From an uncultured bacterium (GTDB taxonomy: Bacteria; Bacillota; Clostridia; Oscillospirales; Oscillospiraceae), in contig CAOKLO010000002.1 of NCBI GenBank assembly GCA_948469375.1, positions 1 through 64,000 of the forward strand: 64,000 nucleotides of DNA, read 5' to 3'. Below the pieces are notes generated by a model, which was given only the letters and a program-made list of their open reading frames with translations, was not told where the DNA came from and searched no databases. Both the position numbers and the translations under genes were made by a program. Shown here piece by piece: positions 51,531 through 59,240 of this stretch. The first letter of the stretch is position 1. Each line of letters starts with the position of its first letter.

Positions 51531-52642
51531 GGGCGGGGAGTATGGGCAGGCAGCGGGCCGTTTTAGCGGCCGTGGCGCTTGTGTCTGTTCTGTGCCTGCC
51601 CGCCCAGGCCCTGACCGGAGAGGAGGCGCTCCGGCGCCAGGAGGAGCTTGTTGAGGTGGACGAGCTCCGGCGGGCGGCGGAGCAGAACGGCGGACAGGCG
51701 GAATATGGCGCAAGTCTGGACGAGGGGCTGGAAAACCTGCTGAACACAGGCACACAGGAGCTGGGGGGCGCGGTGCGCCGGGCGGCGCGGTCGGGGGCGC
51801 TGCTGCTGGTGATTCTGTTGTTCTGCGCCCTGGCGGAGTCGGTGGGTGAGCTGGGCGGGAGTAAGGTGAGCGCCGCCTCCCTGGCCGGGACGCTGGCGGT
51901 GACGGCGGTGGCGGTGGCGGATGTGAACTCCCTGCTGGGTCTGGGCACCGGAGCCATTGAGAAAATGAGCTCCTTTGCCAATGTGCTGCTGCCTACGGTG
52001 GCGGCGCTGACGGCGGCCACAGGGGCCGTGACCGGCGCGGCGGCCCGTCAGCTGGCGGCGGCGCTGTTCTCCGATTTGCTGATCAACCTGATTCACGGTT
52101 TGCTGGTGCCGCTGCTGTACGGCTATATCGCCGCCTCAGTGGCCCGGGCGGCGCTGGGAAGGGAGGAGCTGAAGCGCATGGCGGAGCTGTTGAAATGGGC
52201 GGTGACCACCGTGCTCACCATCATGACCATTGTCTTTGTGAGCTATCTCACCGCCAGCGGCGTGGTGGCGGGGACGGCGGACGCGGCGGCGGTCAAGGCG
52301 ACGAAATTCGCCATTTCCGGGGCGGTCCCGGTGGTGGGAGGAATTTTGTCCGACGCGGCGGAGACGGTGCTGGCCTCGGCGGGGGTGCTGCGGGGGACGG
52401 TGGGCGTGTTCGGCATGGTCACGATCCTGGGGCTGTGCCTGGCGCCGCTGCTGAGGCTGGCGGTGCACTATTTGGCCTATAAACTGGTGGCGGCTTTGGC
52501 CTCGGCTCTGGGCAGTGGTCCGGCCTGTACGCTGGTGGACCAGCTCAGCTCCGCCTTTGGGCTGGTGCTTGGGATGACGGGGGCGTGCTGTCTGCTGCTG
52601 CTCATCACCCTGGTGTCCTGCGTGTCGGTGAGCGCCGTATGA
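51527..52642 (+). CDS. spoIIIAE: Stage III sporulation protein SpoIIIAE
   Basis: This 371-residue polytopic protein begins with a signal-like segment (AVLAAVALVSVLCLPAQA), then a charged region and seven or so helices with FANVLLPTVAALTAATGAV and AISGAVPVVGGILSDAAETVLA. These mark SpoIIIAE, the largest membrane component of the channel. ATG 51527 overlaps the spoIIIAD stop. The frame further upstream (51191) lies inside spoIIIAD and is rejected. Like the rest of the operon it is very GC-rich. Confidence 0.92.
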   Translation: MRAGSMGRQRAVLAAVALVSVLCLPAQALTGEEALRRQEELVEVDELRRAAEQNGGQAEYGASLDEGLENLLNTGTQELGGAVRRAARSGALLLVILLFCALAESVGELGGSKVSAASLAGTLAVTAVAVADVNSLLGLGTGAIEKMSSFANVLLPTVAALTAATGAVTGAAARQLAAALFSDLLINLIHGLLVPLLYGYIAASVARAALGREELKRMAELLKWAVTTVLTIMTIVFVSYLTASGVVAGTADAAAVKATKFAISGAVPVVGGILSDAAETVLASAGVLRGTVGVFGMVTILGLCLAPLLRLAVHYLAYKLVAALASALGSGPACTLVDQLSSAFGLVLGMTGACCLLLLITLVSCVSVSAV

Positions 52643-53133
52643 TGGGGCTGGTACGGCGGTGGCTGCTGGGGGTGACGGCGGCGGCGCTGGTGCTGGCGCT
52701 GGCGGAGACCCTGGCCTGGTCGGGCCCCGTGAAAAAGGTGTGCAGGCTGGCGGGGGGGCTGGCCCTGCTGCTGGCGGCGGTGGGGCCCGTGACGGGTGTG
52801 CTGGACGGCTCCGCCCTGACGCAGGTGATCTACAACTGGCGAAATGAGGCCAAGGGCTATGAGCTGGAGCTGGAGGAACAAAAGGACCAATTTTATCTGA
52901 CTATCATAGAGGAGGAAACCGCCGCATATGTTATGGACAAGGCGAGAGAGTTTGGCTTTGAATGTTCGGCGGAGGTGACCTATGGCTATGACGAGGACGG
53001 CGTACCCTGCCCCTGGGAGGTCACCGCCCAAGGCGTTTGGACGCAGGAGCAGCGCGCCCGGCTGGAGCGGCTGCTGGAGGAGGAGCTGGGCGTGCCCGCC
53101 CAGCGGCAGTATTACGAGGAGATACGGCCATGA
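52639..53133 (+). CDS. spoIIIAF: Stage III sporulation protein SpoIIIAF
   Basis: Two N-terminal transmembrane helices (WLLGVTAAALVLALAETLA and LAGGLALLLAAVGPV) and a soluble ring-forming domain with YELELEEQKDQFYLTIIEEE make up SpoIIIAF. The 164 residues are close to the family size. ATG 52639 overlaps the spoIIIAE stop; ATG 52642 next to it is also possible. It is less conserved than its neighbours, as in other species. Confidence 0.88.
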   Translation: MMGLVRRWLLGVTAAALVLALAETLAWSGPVKKVCRLAGGLALLLAAVGPVTGVLDGSALTQVIYNWRNEAKGYELELEEQKDQFYLTIIEEETAAYVMDKAREFGFECSAEVTYGYDEDGVPCPWEVTAQGVWTQEQRARLERLLEEELGVPAQRQYYEEIRP

Positions 53134-53648
53134 AGTTCCAATGGAAGCCGCCGGAGGCGGAGCAGCTGTGGAAGCTGCTGGACAAATACAAATATGTGCT
53201 CCTTCTGCTGGCAGCGGGGCTGCTCCTGCTGCTGTGGCCAGCCGGCGAGCGGGAAGCGCCCCAGGAGAACGGTTCCGGCGGCGGATTGGAGGAATTCGAC
53301 CTGGCCGCCCTGGAGGAAAAGCTGTCCCAGACCCTGTCCCGGGTGGAGGGAGCCGGGAAGGTGACGGTAGCGCTCACGGTGAAAAGCGGCATGGAGCAGG
53401 TGCCCCTCACCGACCGCTCCACCTCCGTCACCGAGCGGGGGAACAGCGTAGAGGAGAAAACGGTGGTCATCAACACCGGCTCAGGCCAGGAGGCGATTGT
53501 GCGCGTCCAACGCGGTCCCGTATTCCAGGGCGCGGTGGTGGTGAGCGAGGGGGGGGACCGGGCAGAGGTGAAGCTGCTGCTGACCCAGGCGGTGGCGGCG
53601 CTCACGGGCCTGGGAGCGGATCGGATCACAATATGCAAAGGGGGATGA
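53130..53648 (+). CDS. spoIIIAG: Stage III sporulation protein SpoIIIAG
   Basis: A single-pass protein (YVLLLLAAGLLLLLWPAG at 24-41) followed by a ring-building motif domain: LSRVEGAGKVTVALTV, a loop with TERGNSVEEKTVVI, then VQRGPVFQGAVVVSEGG. SpoIIIAG forms a large ring in the space between the two sporulation membranes. ATG 53130 overlaps spoIIIAF by four bases. It is 172 residues. Confidence 0.92.
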   Translation: MKFQWKPPEAEQLWKLLDKYKYVLLLLAAGLLLLLWPAGEREAPQENGSGGGLEEFDLAALEEKLSQTLSRVEGAGKVTVALTVKSGMEQVPLTDRSTSVTERGNSVEEKTVVINTGSGQEAIVRVQRGPVFQGAVVVSEGGDRAEVKLLLTQAVAALTGLGADRITICKGG

Positions 53649-53682
53649 GATCCCCAACATTGAAACATGGGAGGACAGAAGC

Positions 53683-54282
53683 ATGAGTGTATGGAAAAGA
53701 AACGCGGTCGTGGTGGCCATCGTGCTCTTTGTGGGAGCGGCGGTGTATCTGAATTGGTCCTACGGCAAGGAGGCGGCGGCGGACGGCGCCGGTCAGGGCG
53801 GCGGCAAGCTGCTGGGTCAGGCGGCGCTGGTCAACGGAGGGGACGGCGCGGCGGCAGGAGACGCCCAGTCCAGCGCCCAGCCCTCCGCCGACCCCAGCGC
53901 CTCTCCCAGTGCGGCGGGGGAGCAGACGGGCTATTTTGCCTCCGCCCGGCTGAACCGCCAGCAGGCCCGGGACAGCGCCCTCCAGCTCCTTCAGCAGGCG
54001 GCGGCGGACGCGGGGGCCCAGCAGGAGATCATCGACGAGGCCAACGCCTCCATCCAGACCATGGCGGCCCAGACCATCTCGGAGGCCAATATTGAGAATC
54101 TCGTCACCGCCAAGGGCTACGGCGACTGCATCTGCTTTATCAACGACAACAGCGCCAGCGTGGTGGTGTCGTCCACGGAGAGCGGACTGAACGAGAACGA
54201 TGTGACCAAGATCATGAGCATCGTCAAGGAGGAGACCGGTCTGGCGGCGGACAAAATCACCGTCATTGAGACAGAGCCGTAA
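53683..54282 (+). CDS. spoIIIAH: Stage III sporulation protein SpoIIIAH
   Basis: The mother-cell partner that binds forespore SpoIIQ. One transmembrane helix (NAVVVAIVLFVGAAVYLNWSY) is followed by an Ala/Ser/Pro/Gly-rich linker, then the YscJ-like ring domain with QQEIIDEANASIQTMAAQTI and ENLVTAKGYGDCICFI. At 199 residues it is as expected. ATG 53683 follows GGGAGGA. It is the last gene of spoIIIA; 81 bases later yqhY starts with its own promoter. Confidence 0.92.
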   Translation: MSVWKRNAVVVAIVLFVGAAVYLNWSYGKEAAADGAGQGGGKLLGQAALVNGGDGAAAGDAQSSAQPSADPSASPSAAGEQTGYFASARLNRQQARDSALQLLQQAAADAGAQQEIIDEANASIQTMAAQTISEANIENLVTAKGYGDCICFINDNSASVVVSSTESGLNENDVTKIMSIVKEETGLAADKITVIETEP

Positions 54283-54300
54283 AGGAAACAAAATCCGGGA

Positions 54301-54329
54301 TTGTAATTTGATGGACAGGGTGGTATAAT
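54301..54329 (+). promoter_or_regulatory. SigA-type promoter of yqhY
   Basis: TTGTAA (54301-54306) and TATAAT (54324-54329) are 17 bases apart, 33 bases before the start codon. This separates the vegetative gene from the sporulation operon. Confidence 0.75.
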
Positions 54330-54362
54330 AGCCTCAGCATTGGTAAAGGAGCGTGAGGCGAA

Positions 54363-54731
54363 ATGGCCGAAGGCAGAGAATATATCTCTCACGAGAGTGA
54401 GCTGGGCAGCGTTAGCATTTCCGAGGAGGTGCTCACCATCATTGCCGCCGCTGCGGCGGTGGATGTGGAGGGCGTCAGCTCCCTGGGCTCCGGCTTGAGC
54501 AGCGAGGGCACCGCCACCGCCAACCGCAAGGCCCTGACCAAGGGCGTGCGCCTGGAGGTGGAGGACGAGCGGGTGACTGTGGACCTGCCCATCCTGGTGC
54601 GCTACGGCTACGTAGTCACCGACGTGGCCAAGGCGGTGCAGGAGGCGGTGTTCAGCGCCGTGGAAAACACCAGCGGGCTGGAGGTGGCCCAGGTAAACGT
54701 TACCGTGGTGGGCGTAACCTTCCAGAAGTAA
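54363..54731 (+). CDS. yqhY: Asp23/Gls24-family protein YqhY
   Basis: This 122-residue alkaline-shock-like protein has SVSISEEVLTIIAAAAAVDVEGV at the start and VTDVAKAVQEAVFSAVENTSG in the helical end, both typical of Asp23 proteins. In Firmicutes it sits between spoIIIA or acc genes and nusB, and in Bacillus it influences acetyl-CoA carboxylase. The exact role is unknown. ATG 54363 follows GGAGCGTGAGG. It has its own promoter and terminator. Confidence 0.88.
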   Translation: MAEGREYISHESELGSVSISEEVLTIIAAAAAVDVEGVSSLGSGLSSEGTATANRKALTKGVRLEVEDERVTVDLPILVRYGYVVTDVAKAVQEAVFSAVENTSGLEVAQVNVTVVGVTFQK

Positions 54732-54743
54732 GCGGGCCGATCC

Positions 54744-54774
54744 AAAGAGCCGGGGGTAAAGCCCCGGCTCTTTT
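54744..54774 (+). terminator. Terminator of yqhY
   Basis: AAAGAGCCGGGG pairs with CCCCGGCTCTTT around a six-base loop, followed by T. Confidence 0.88.
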
Positions 54775-54832
54775 CCCTGTATTTCTCCTCTTTTTCTTGG
54801 AAAAGGGGGTTTCTTTTTTTGGGGTGTTCGTG

Positions 54833-54838
54833 TATAAT
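54833..54838 (+). promoter_or_regulatory. Probable -10 element of the nusB operon
   Basis: TATAAT at 54833 lies 81 bases before nusB, after the yqhY terminator. No strong -35 is visible among the T-rich bases upstream. Confidence 0.5.
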
Positions 54839-54919
54839 AGAGTGAATATGCAAAATGGCTTTTTATGGCCCACAGGAGAGCGCGCCGGCGGCGTAAGCGC
54901 CGGGAGAGGAGGAGTCCCC

Positions 54920-55375
54920 ATGAACAGAAGCACCGCCAGAGAGATTGCCGTCCATTTTGCCTTTGAGCTGGCCTTTTCCGACGAAAGGGCCCAACAGCTG
55001 CTGGAACGGGAGCTGACTGCGGAGTCCTTTGCCCAGCGGGCTCAGGAAGAGCCCGTGTACGCCGAATTTCCCGGCGAAAGGGAGCTGGACTACATCACCA
55101 GGCTGGTGATGGGCGTGGGCGGACACGGCGCGGAGCTGGACGGCTACATTGCTAAGTACGCTAAGGGGTGGAGGTTCGCCCGTATCGACCGGGTGGCCGC
55201 GGCCATCATGCGGGTAACTATGTATGAGATTTTGTACATGCCCGACGTGCCCAATAAGGTGGCCATCAACGAGGCGGTGGAGATCGCCAAAAAATATGTG
55301 GATGACGACGTTGTGAAATTTATCAACGGCATTTTGGGCTCCTTTGTGCGCTCGGAGCTGCCGGAGCAGGAGTGA
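54920..55375 (+). CDS. nusB: Transcription antitermination factor NusB
   Basis: A 151-residue all-helical protein: STAREIAVHFAFELAF at the start, RFARIDRVAAAIMRVTMYEIL and VPNKVAINEAVEIAKKY then FINGILGSFV, the NusB core. It binds boxA RNA with S10 to protect ribosomal RNA transcription. The insertion between the halves (QQLLERELTAESFAQRAQEE) is longer than in Escherichia coli. ATG 54920 follows AGAGGAGGAG. It begins a tight operon running to recN. Confidence 0.92.
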   Translation: MNRSTAREIAVHFAFELAFSDERAQQLLERELTAESFAQRAQEEPVYAEFPGERELDYITRLVMGVGGHGAELDGYIAKYAKGWRFARIDRVAAAIMRVTMYEILYMPDVPNKVAINEAVEIAKKYVDDDVVKFINGILGSFVRSELPEQE

Positions 55376-55380
55376 GGAGC

Positions 55381-56325
55381 ATGGACGCACAGTGCCTGGG
55401 CTTTGACACCAGCAATTATACCACCTCTGCCGCCGTGTTTGGAAACGGCAGGGCTGAAAACCGGGGGAAGCTGCTCACCGTGCCCGAGGGGGCGCTGGGG
55501 CTGCGGCAGAGCGACGCGCTGTTCCAGCACGTCAAGCGGCTGCACCTGATGGTGGAACAGCTCCGGGCGGATGGAGCGGTCGGCCAAATTGCCGCCGTGG
55601 GGGCCTCCACCCGGCCCAGGGAGGTGGAGGGCTCCTATATGCCCTGCTTTCTGGTGGGCGAGGGGGAAGGCCGTGCCCTGGCGGCGGCCCTAGGGGTGCC
55701 CTTCTACCCCTGTTCCCATCAGCAGGGACATGTGGCCGCCGCGGCCTGGTCCGCAGGTCGGGAGGCTCTGCTGGACAAGCCCCATTTGGCGTGGCACCTG
55801 TCCGGCGGCACCACCGAGCTTCTGCGGGTGGAGCCGGAGGGCCACACCGTCCGGGCGGAAGTGGTCGGCGGCACCAGCGACATTGCTGCGGGGCAGCTGG
55901 TGGACCGGGCCGGGGTGTTGCTGGGGCTGTCCTTCCCTGCGGGGAAGGCGCTGGACGCGCTGTATCCCGAGGCAGATGATACCAGCTTTTTCCAGGTAAA
56001 GCTGAACGAGTTGACCTTCTCCCTGTCCGGCATGGAAAACAAGGTGAAGGAGCTGGCGGAGCGGGGCGAAAAGCCCCCCAATATCGCTCGATTCACCATC
56101 GACACCATCATGAATGTGCTCCTGCGGGCTACGCAGGAGGCACAAAAGCGCTGGCCGGGGCTTCCGGTGCTGTGCTCCGGGGGTGTGGCCTCCAACCGGC
56201 AAATCCGAGAAGCTATGGAGCATATCTGCGGCGCGGTGTTTGCCCAGCCCCAGTACGCCACCGACAATGCCCTGGGCGTGGCCATCCTCACCCACCGGGC
56301 GTTGGAGCGGGGGGTGCCGGGGTGA
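55381..56325 (+). CDS. Kae1/TsaD-like paralogue
   Basis: An ASKHA-fold protein starting LGFDTSNYTTSAAVF with LRQSDALFQHVKRLHLMVEQL, and VLCSGGVASNRQIREAMEH near the end. It resembles TsaD, which adds threonylcarbamoyl to tRNA, but the usual HxxxH metal pair of true TsaD is not clear: the region reads CSHQQGHVAAAAWS, with two histidines spaced differently. Clostridia often carry such a second, shorter copy in this operon. The function is unknown. ATG 55381 is close to its AGGAG; GTG 55372 is an alternative. Confidence 0.75.
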   Translation: MDAQCLGFDTSNYTTSAAVFGNGRAENRGKLLTVPEGALGLRQSDALFQHVKRLHLMVEQLRADGAVGQIAAVGASTRPREVEGSYMPCFLVGEGEGRALAAALGVPFYPCSHQQGHVAAAAWSAGREALLDKPHLAWHLSGGTTELLRVEPEGHTVRAEVVGGTSDIAAGQLVDRAGVLLGLSFPAGKALDALYPEADDTSFFQVKLNELTFSLSGMENKVKELAERGEKPPNIARFTIDTIMNVLLRATQEAQKRWPGLPVLCSGGVASNRQIREAMEHICGAVFAQPQYATDNALGVAILTHRALERGVPG

Positions 56326-57608
56326 ATATCGCAAATATTCCTGTCTATACTGTATCTCAGGTCAACAGCTATGTGAAGTCGCTGATGGATGAGGACGACC
56401 TGCTCACCGGTCTGCTGGTGCGGGGGGAGATTTCCAACTATAAGTGCTACCCCTCCGGACACCACTACTTTTCTCTGAAGGATGAGCAGGGCTCCCTGCG
56501 GTGCGTCATGTTCCGAGGGGAGGCGTCAAGGCTGCGCTTCCGCCCCGCCAACGGAATGCGTGTGGTGGCCTTTGGCCGTGTGTCCGTGTTTCCCCGGGAC
56601 GGACAGTATCAGCTCTATTGCAATGAGCTGATGCAGGACGGCCGGGGGGCGCTGGACGAGGCGTTTGAGCGCCTGCGCCGCCGTCTGGAGGCGGAGGGGC
56701 TGTTTTCTCCGGAAAACAAGCAGCCCTTGCCCAAATATCCGAAAAAAATCGCCCTGGTTACCTCCCCGGCGGGGGCGGCGGTGCGGGATATGCTGCGCAT
56801 TTTAGGGGTACGGTGGCCGTTGGCGGAGGTGCTGGTGGTTCCTGTCCGGGTCCAGGGTCAGGAGGCGGCGGGGGAGATATCCGATGCCATCCACCGCGTC
56901 AACAACCGGGCGGATATCGACCTTATCATCACCGGACGGGGCGGCGGCTCCAAGGAGGACCTTTGGGCCTTCAACGAGGAGGTGGTGGCCCGGGCCATCT
57001 ACCTGTCCAACATCCCGGTGATCTCCGCCGTGGGTCACGAGCCGGATGTGACCATCGCCGACTACGTGGCGGACATGCGGGCGGCCACGCCTTCCAACGG
57101 GGCGGAGCTGGCGGCGCCCGACCAGAACGAGGAGCGGACGCGGCTGGTTCATCTTTCCGCCCGGCTGGCCCAGGCGTTGCAGGGGCGGCTGGCAGCGGGA
57201 CGGCGGGAGCTGAACCGGTTGAAGAACAGCCGCGCCCTGACCAATATCAAGGCCCCGATCCAGGACCGGAGGCTGTTGGTGGACAATTTACAGCGGCGCA
57301 TGAGCCTTGCTCTGAGAAGTGAGACGGAGCGGGGACGGCAGGCGCTGAACGCCCAAAAGGGACGGCTCCCGCTGGCGCTGAAAACGAAGCTGACCCGGCA
57401 GAGGGGCCAGCTGGGCCGTCTGGCAGCGGGGCTTGACGCCATGAGTCCGCTGAAGGTGCTGGGGCGGGGGTATGCAATCGCCCGAAAGGGTGAGAACGTG
57501 GTGTCGTCCGTCGCTCAGGTCCGGCTTGGGGAGCGGTTGGACGTGCTGGTATCCGACGGCGCTTTGTGCTGTGAGGTCAAGGAGAAGGAGGAGCGGACAT
57601 GGCAGTGA
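56322..57608 (+). CDS. xseA: Exodeoxyribonuclease VII large subunit
   Basis: An N-terminal OB fold (YTVSQVNSYVKSLMDED and VRGEISNYKCYPSGHHYFSLKD) is followed by the catalytic region with ITGRGGGSKEDLWAFNEE and ISAVGHEPDVTIADYVADMRAATPSNGAEL, and a coiled-coil tail. It degrades single-stranded DNA with XseB. The GTG start at 56322 overlaps the previous stop (GTGA). It is 428 residues. The stop overlaps xseB by ten bases. Confidence 0.94.
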   Translation: MNIANIPVYTVSQVNSYVKSLMDEDDLLTGLLVRGEISNYKCYPSGHHYFSLKDEQGSLRCVMFRGEASRLRFRPANGMRVVAFGRVSVFPRDGQYQLYCNELMQDGRGALDEAFERLRRRLEAEGLFSPENKQPLPKYPKKIALVTSPAGAAVRDMLRILGVRWPLAEVLVVPVRVQGQEAAGEISDAIHRVNNRADIDLIITGRGGGSKEDLWAFNEEVVARAIYLSNIPVISAVGHEPDVTIADYVADMRAATPSNGAELAAPDQNEERTRLVHLSARLAQALQGRLAAGRRELNRLKNSRALTNIKAPIQDRRLLVDNLQRRMSLALRSETERGRQALNAQKGRLPLALKTKLTRQRGQLGRLAAGLDAMSPLKVLGRGYAIARKGENVVSSVAQVRLGERLDVLVSDGALCCEVKEKEERTWQ

Positions 57609-57832
57609 AAAAGCAGTCCTTTGAGGAGTCTATGGAGCGGCTTTCGTCCATCGTGGCCCAGCTGGAGAAGGGTGAGTGCGGTTTGGACCAGTCTCTGAAG
57701 CTGTTTGAGGAGGGGGCCAAGCTGGCGGGCCAGTGCGAGGAACTGTTGGACAAGGCGGAGCAGAAGGTGAGCCTCCTTCTGGCCAACGACGGGGAGGTCC
57801 CCTTTGCGGAGGATGCCGGCGATGGACTTTAA
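57599..57832 (+). CDS. xseB: Exodeoxyribonuclease VII small subunit
   Basis: A 77-residue helical protein with FEESMERLSSIVAQLEKGEC and LDQSLKLFEEGAKLAGQCE, the standard XseB pattern; several copies bind one XseA. It overlaps both neighbours, so all three genes are translationally linked. Confidence 0.93.
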   Translation: MAVKKQSFEESMERLSSIVAQLEKGECGLDQSLKLFEEGAKLAGQCEELLDKAEQKVSLLLANDGEVPFAEDAGDGL

Positions 57833-58715
57833 GCGGGAGTATCAGAAGGCCCTGGCCCTGGTGGAAGGAGAGCTGCACGGCGCCTTTGCCGACACGATGG
57901 ACGGCCCTCACCGGGAGCTGCTGGAGGCCATGCGCTATAGCCTGCTGGCTGGAGGCAAGCGGGTGCGGCCCGTTCTGACGCTGAAATTCTGCGAGGCGTT
58001 GTGCGGCCAAATGGAGCCCGCCCTGGACTATGCCTGTGGTGTGGAGATGCTCCACACCTACTCTTTGATTCACGACGACCTGCCCTGTATGGACGATGAC
58101 GAGCTGCGCCGGGGCAAGCCCACCTGTCATGTGAAATACGGCGAATGGCTGGCGTTGCTGGCGGGGGACGCCCTCCAGGCAGCGGCCTTTGAGCGGCTGG
58201 CCATGTCCAAGCGAACCACCCTCGCCGCCAACGGCAAGGCCTGCGCTGTTCTGGCCGAGGCGGCGGGACAAAACGGAATGTGCGCGGGGCAATATCTGGA
58301 CATCAAATGGGAGAGGCAGGAGCCGCCGGACGGCTACGGTCTGGAGCAAATCGACGCTTGGAAAACCGGGGCTCTGCTGGAGGCGGCCTGCCTTCTGGGG
58401 CTGACCGCCTCCCCTGTGGAGTCCACCCAGGAACAGTGGGAGGCGGCGCGGCGGTACGCCCAGCAGCTGGGGCTGGCCTTCCAAATCCGGGACGACATGC
58501 TGGACGTGGAGTCCACCGAGGAGGAGCTGGGCAAGCCCATTGGCTCAGACGTGGAGAACGGGAAGAATACCTATGCTGCCGAGTATGGCCTGGACAGATG
58601 CCGGGAGCTGGTGGAATTGCTGACGGAAAGGGCGAAGCATAGTGTGCGGGGGGCTTTTGAGCGCCCGGAGTTCCTGTGCGCCCTGGCTGATTCTCTGGCG
58701 ACGCGAAAAAATTAA
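57822..58715 (+). CDS. ispA: Farnesyl/geranyl diphosphate synthase
   Basis: A short-chain polyprenyl synthase with the first aspartate motif DDLPCMDDD, GGKRVRPVL at the binding site for isopentenyl diphosphate, and the second motif DDMLD. The chain length cannot be fixed by eye, but the C15 type is most common here. The 297-residue size fits. ATG 57822 lies within the end of xseB and follows GGAGGATG. It uses products of the dxs pathway, encoded two genes on. Confidence 0.92.
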   Translation: MDFKREYQKALALVEGELHGAFADTMDGPHRELLEAMRYSLLAGGKRVRPVLTLKFCEALCGQMEPALDYACGVEMLHTYSLIHDDLPCMDDDELRRGKPTCHVKYGEWLALLAGDALQAAAFERLAMSKRTTLAANGKACAVLAEAAGQNGMCAGQYLDIKWERQEPPDGYGLEQIDAWKTGALLEAACLLGLTASPVESTQEQWEAARRYAQQLGLAFQIRDDMLDVESTEEELGKPIGSDVENGKNTYAAEYGLDRCRELVELLTERAKHSVRGAFERPEFLCALADSLATRKN

Positions 58716-58739
58716 GGCGGGTGGACCGTTGGTCCGTCC

Positions 58740-59204
58740 ATGATGAAGGAGAGATATGAGATGGTGTGCCCGGTATTGTTGATCGCCGTCGCTGCCTGGG
58801 CGGTGGCTCAAGTGCTGAAGCTGCTGATCGCCACGGCGGTTTATCGGAAGTTCGACATCACCTATCTCACCACTGGCGGAGGAATGCCCAGCTCCCACTC
58901 GGCCCTGGTGTGCGCCACCGCCGTATCCACCGCCATATGCTCCGGGCTTGACTCGCCGGTATTTGCCGTGGCGGCGGTAGTAGCTTTCATCGTCATGTAC
59001 GACGCTGCGCATGTCCGGCTGGAGACTGGAAAACAGGCCAAGGTGCTCAATCAGCTCATGCGTAGCTGGGGTGAGGGCAGGCCGGAGGCCTTTGAGGCGG
59101 ATTTAAAGGAGCTGATCGGCCATACGCCGCTCCAGGTGGCGGTGGGCGGCGTTTTGGGTCTGGCGGTGGGCCTGGCGGGTGGATTTGTGGCCTACGGCTT
59201 TTGA
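58740..59204 (+). CDS. Divergent PAP2-family membrane protein
   Basis: This 154-residue protein has the YuiD-like layout: WAVAQVLKLLIATAVY, GGMPSSHSALVCATA (the phosphatase-type SxxH motif), then IVMYDAAHVRLETGKQA, with three to four membrane helices. It lacks parts of the full PAP2 phosphatase motif, so activity is uncertain. A role on prenyl phosphates would fit its place between ispA and dxs, but this is inferred. ATG 58740 or 58743 may be the start. Confidence 0.82.
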   Translation: MMKERYEMVCPVLLIAVAAWAVAQVLKLLIATAVYRKFDITYLTTGGGMPSSHSALVCATAVSTAICSGLDSPVFAVAAVVAFIVMYDAAHVRLETGKQAKVLNQLMRSWGEGRPEAFEADLKELIGHTPLQVAVGGVLGLAVGLAGGFVAYGF

Positions 59205-59240
59205 AGAGGACCCAATCAAAACAGAAGGGAGGCGCGGTCC

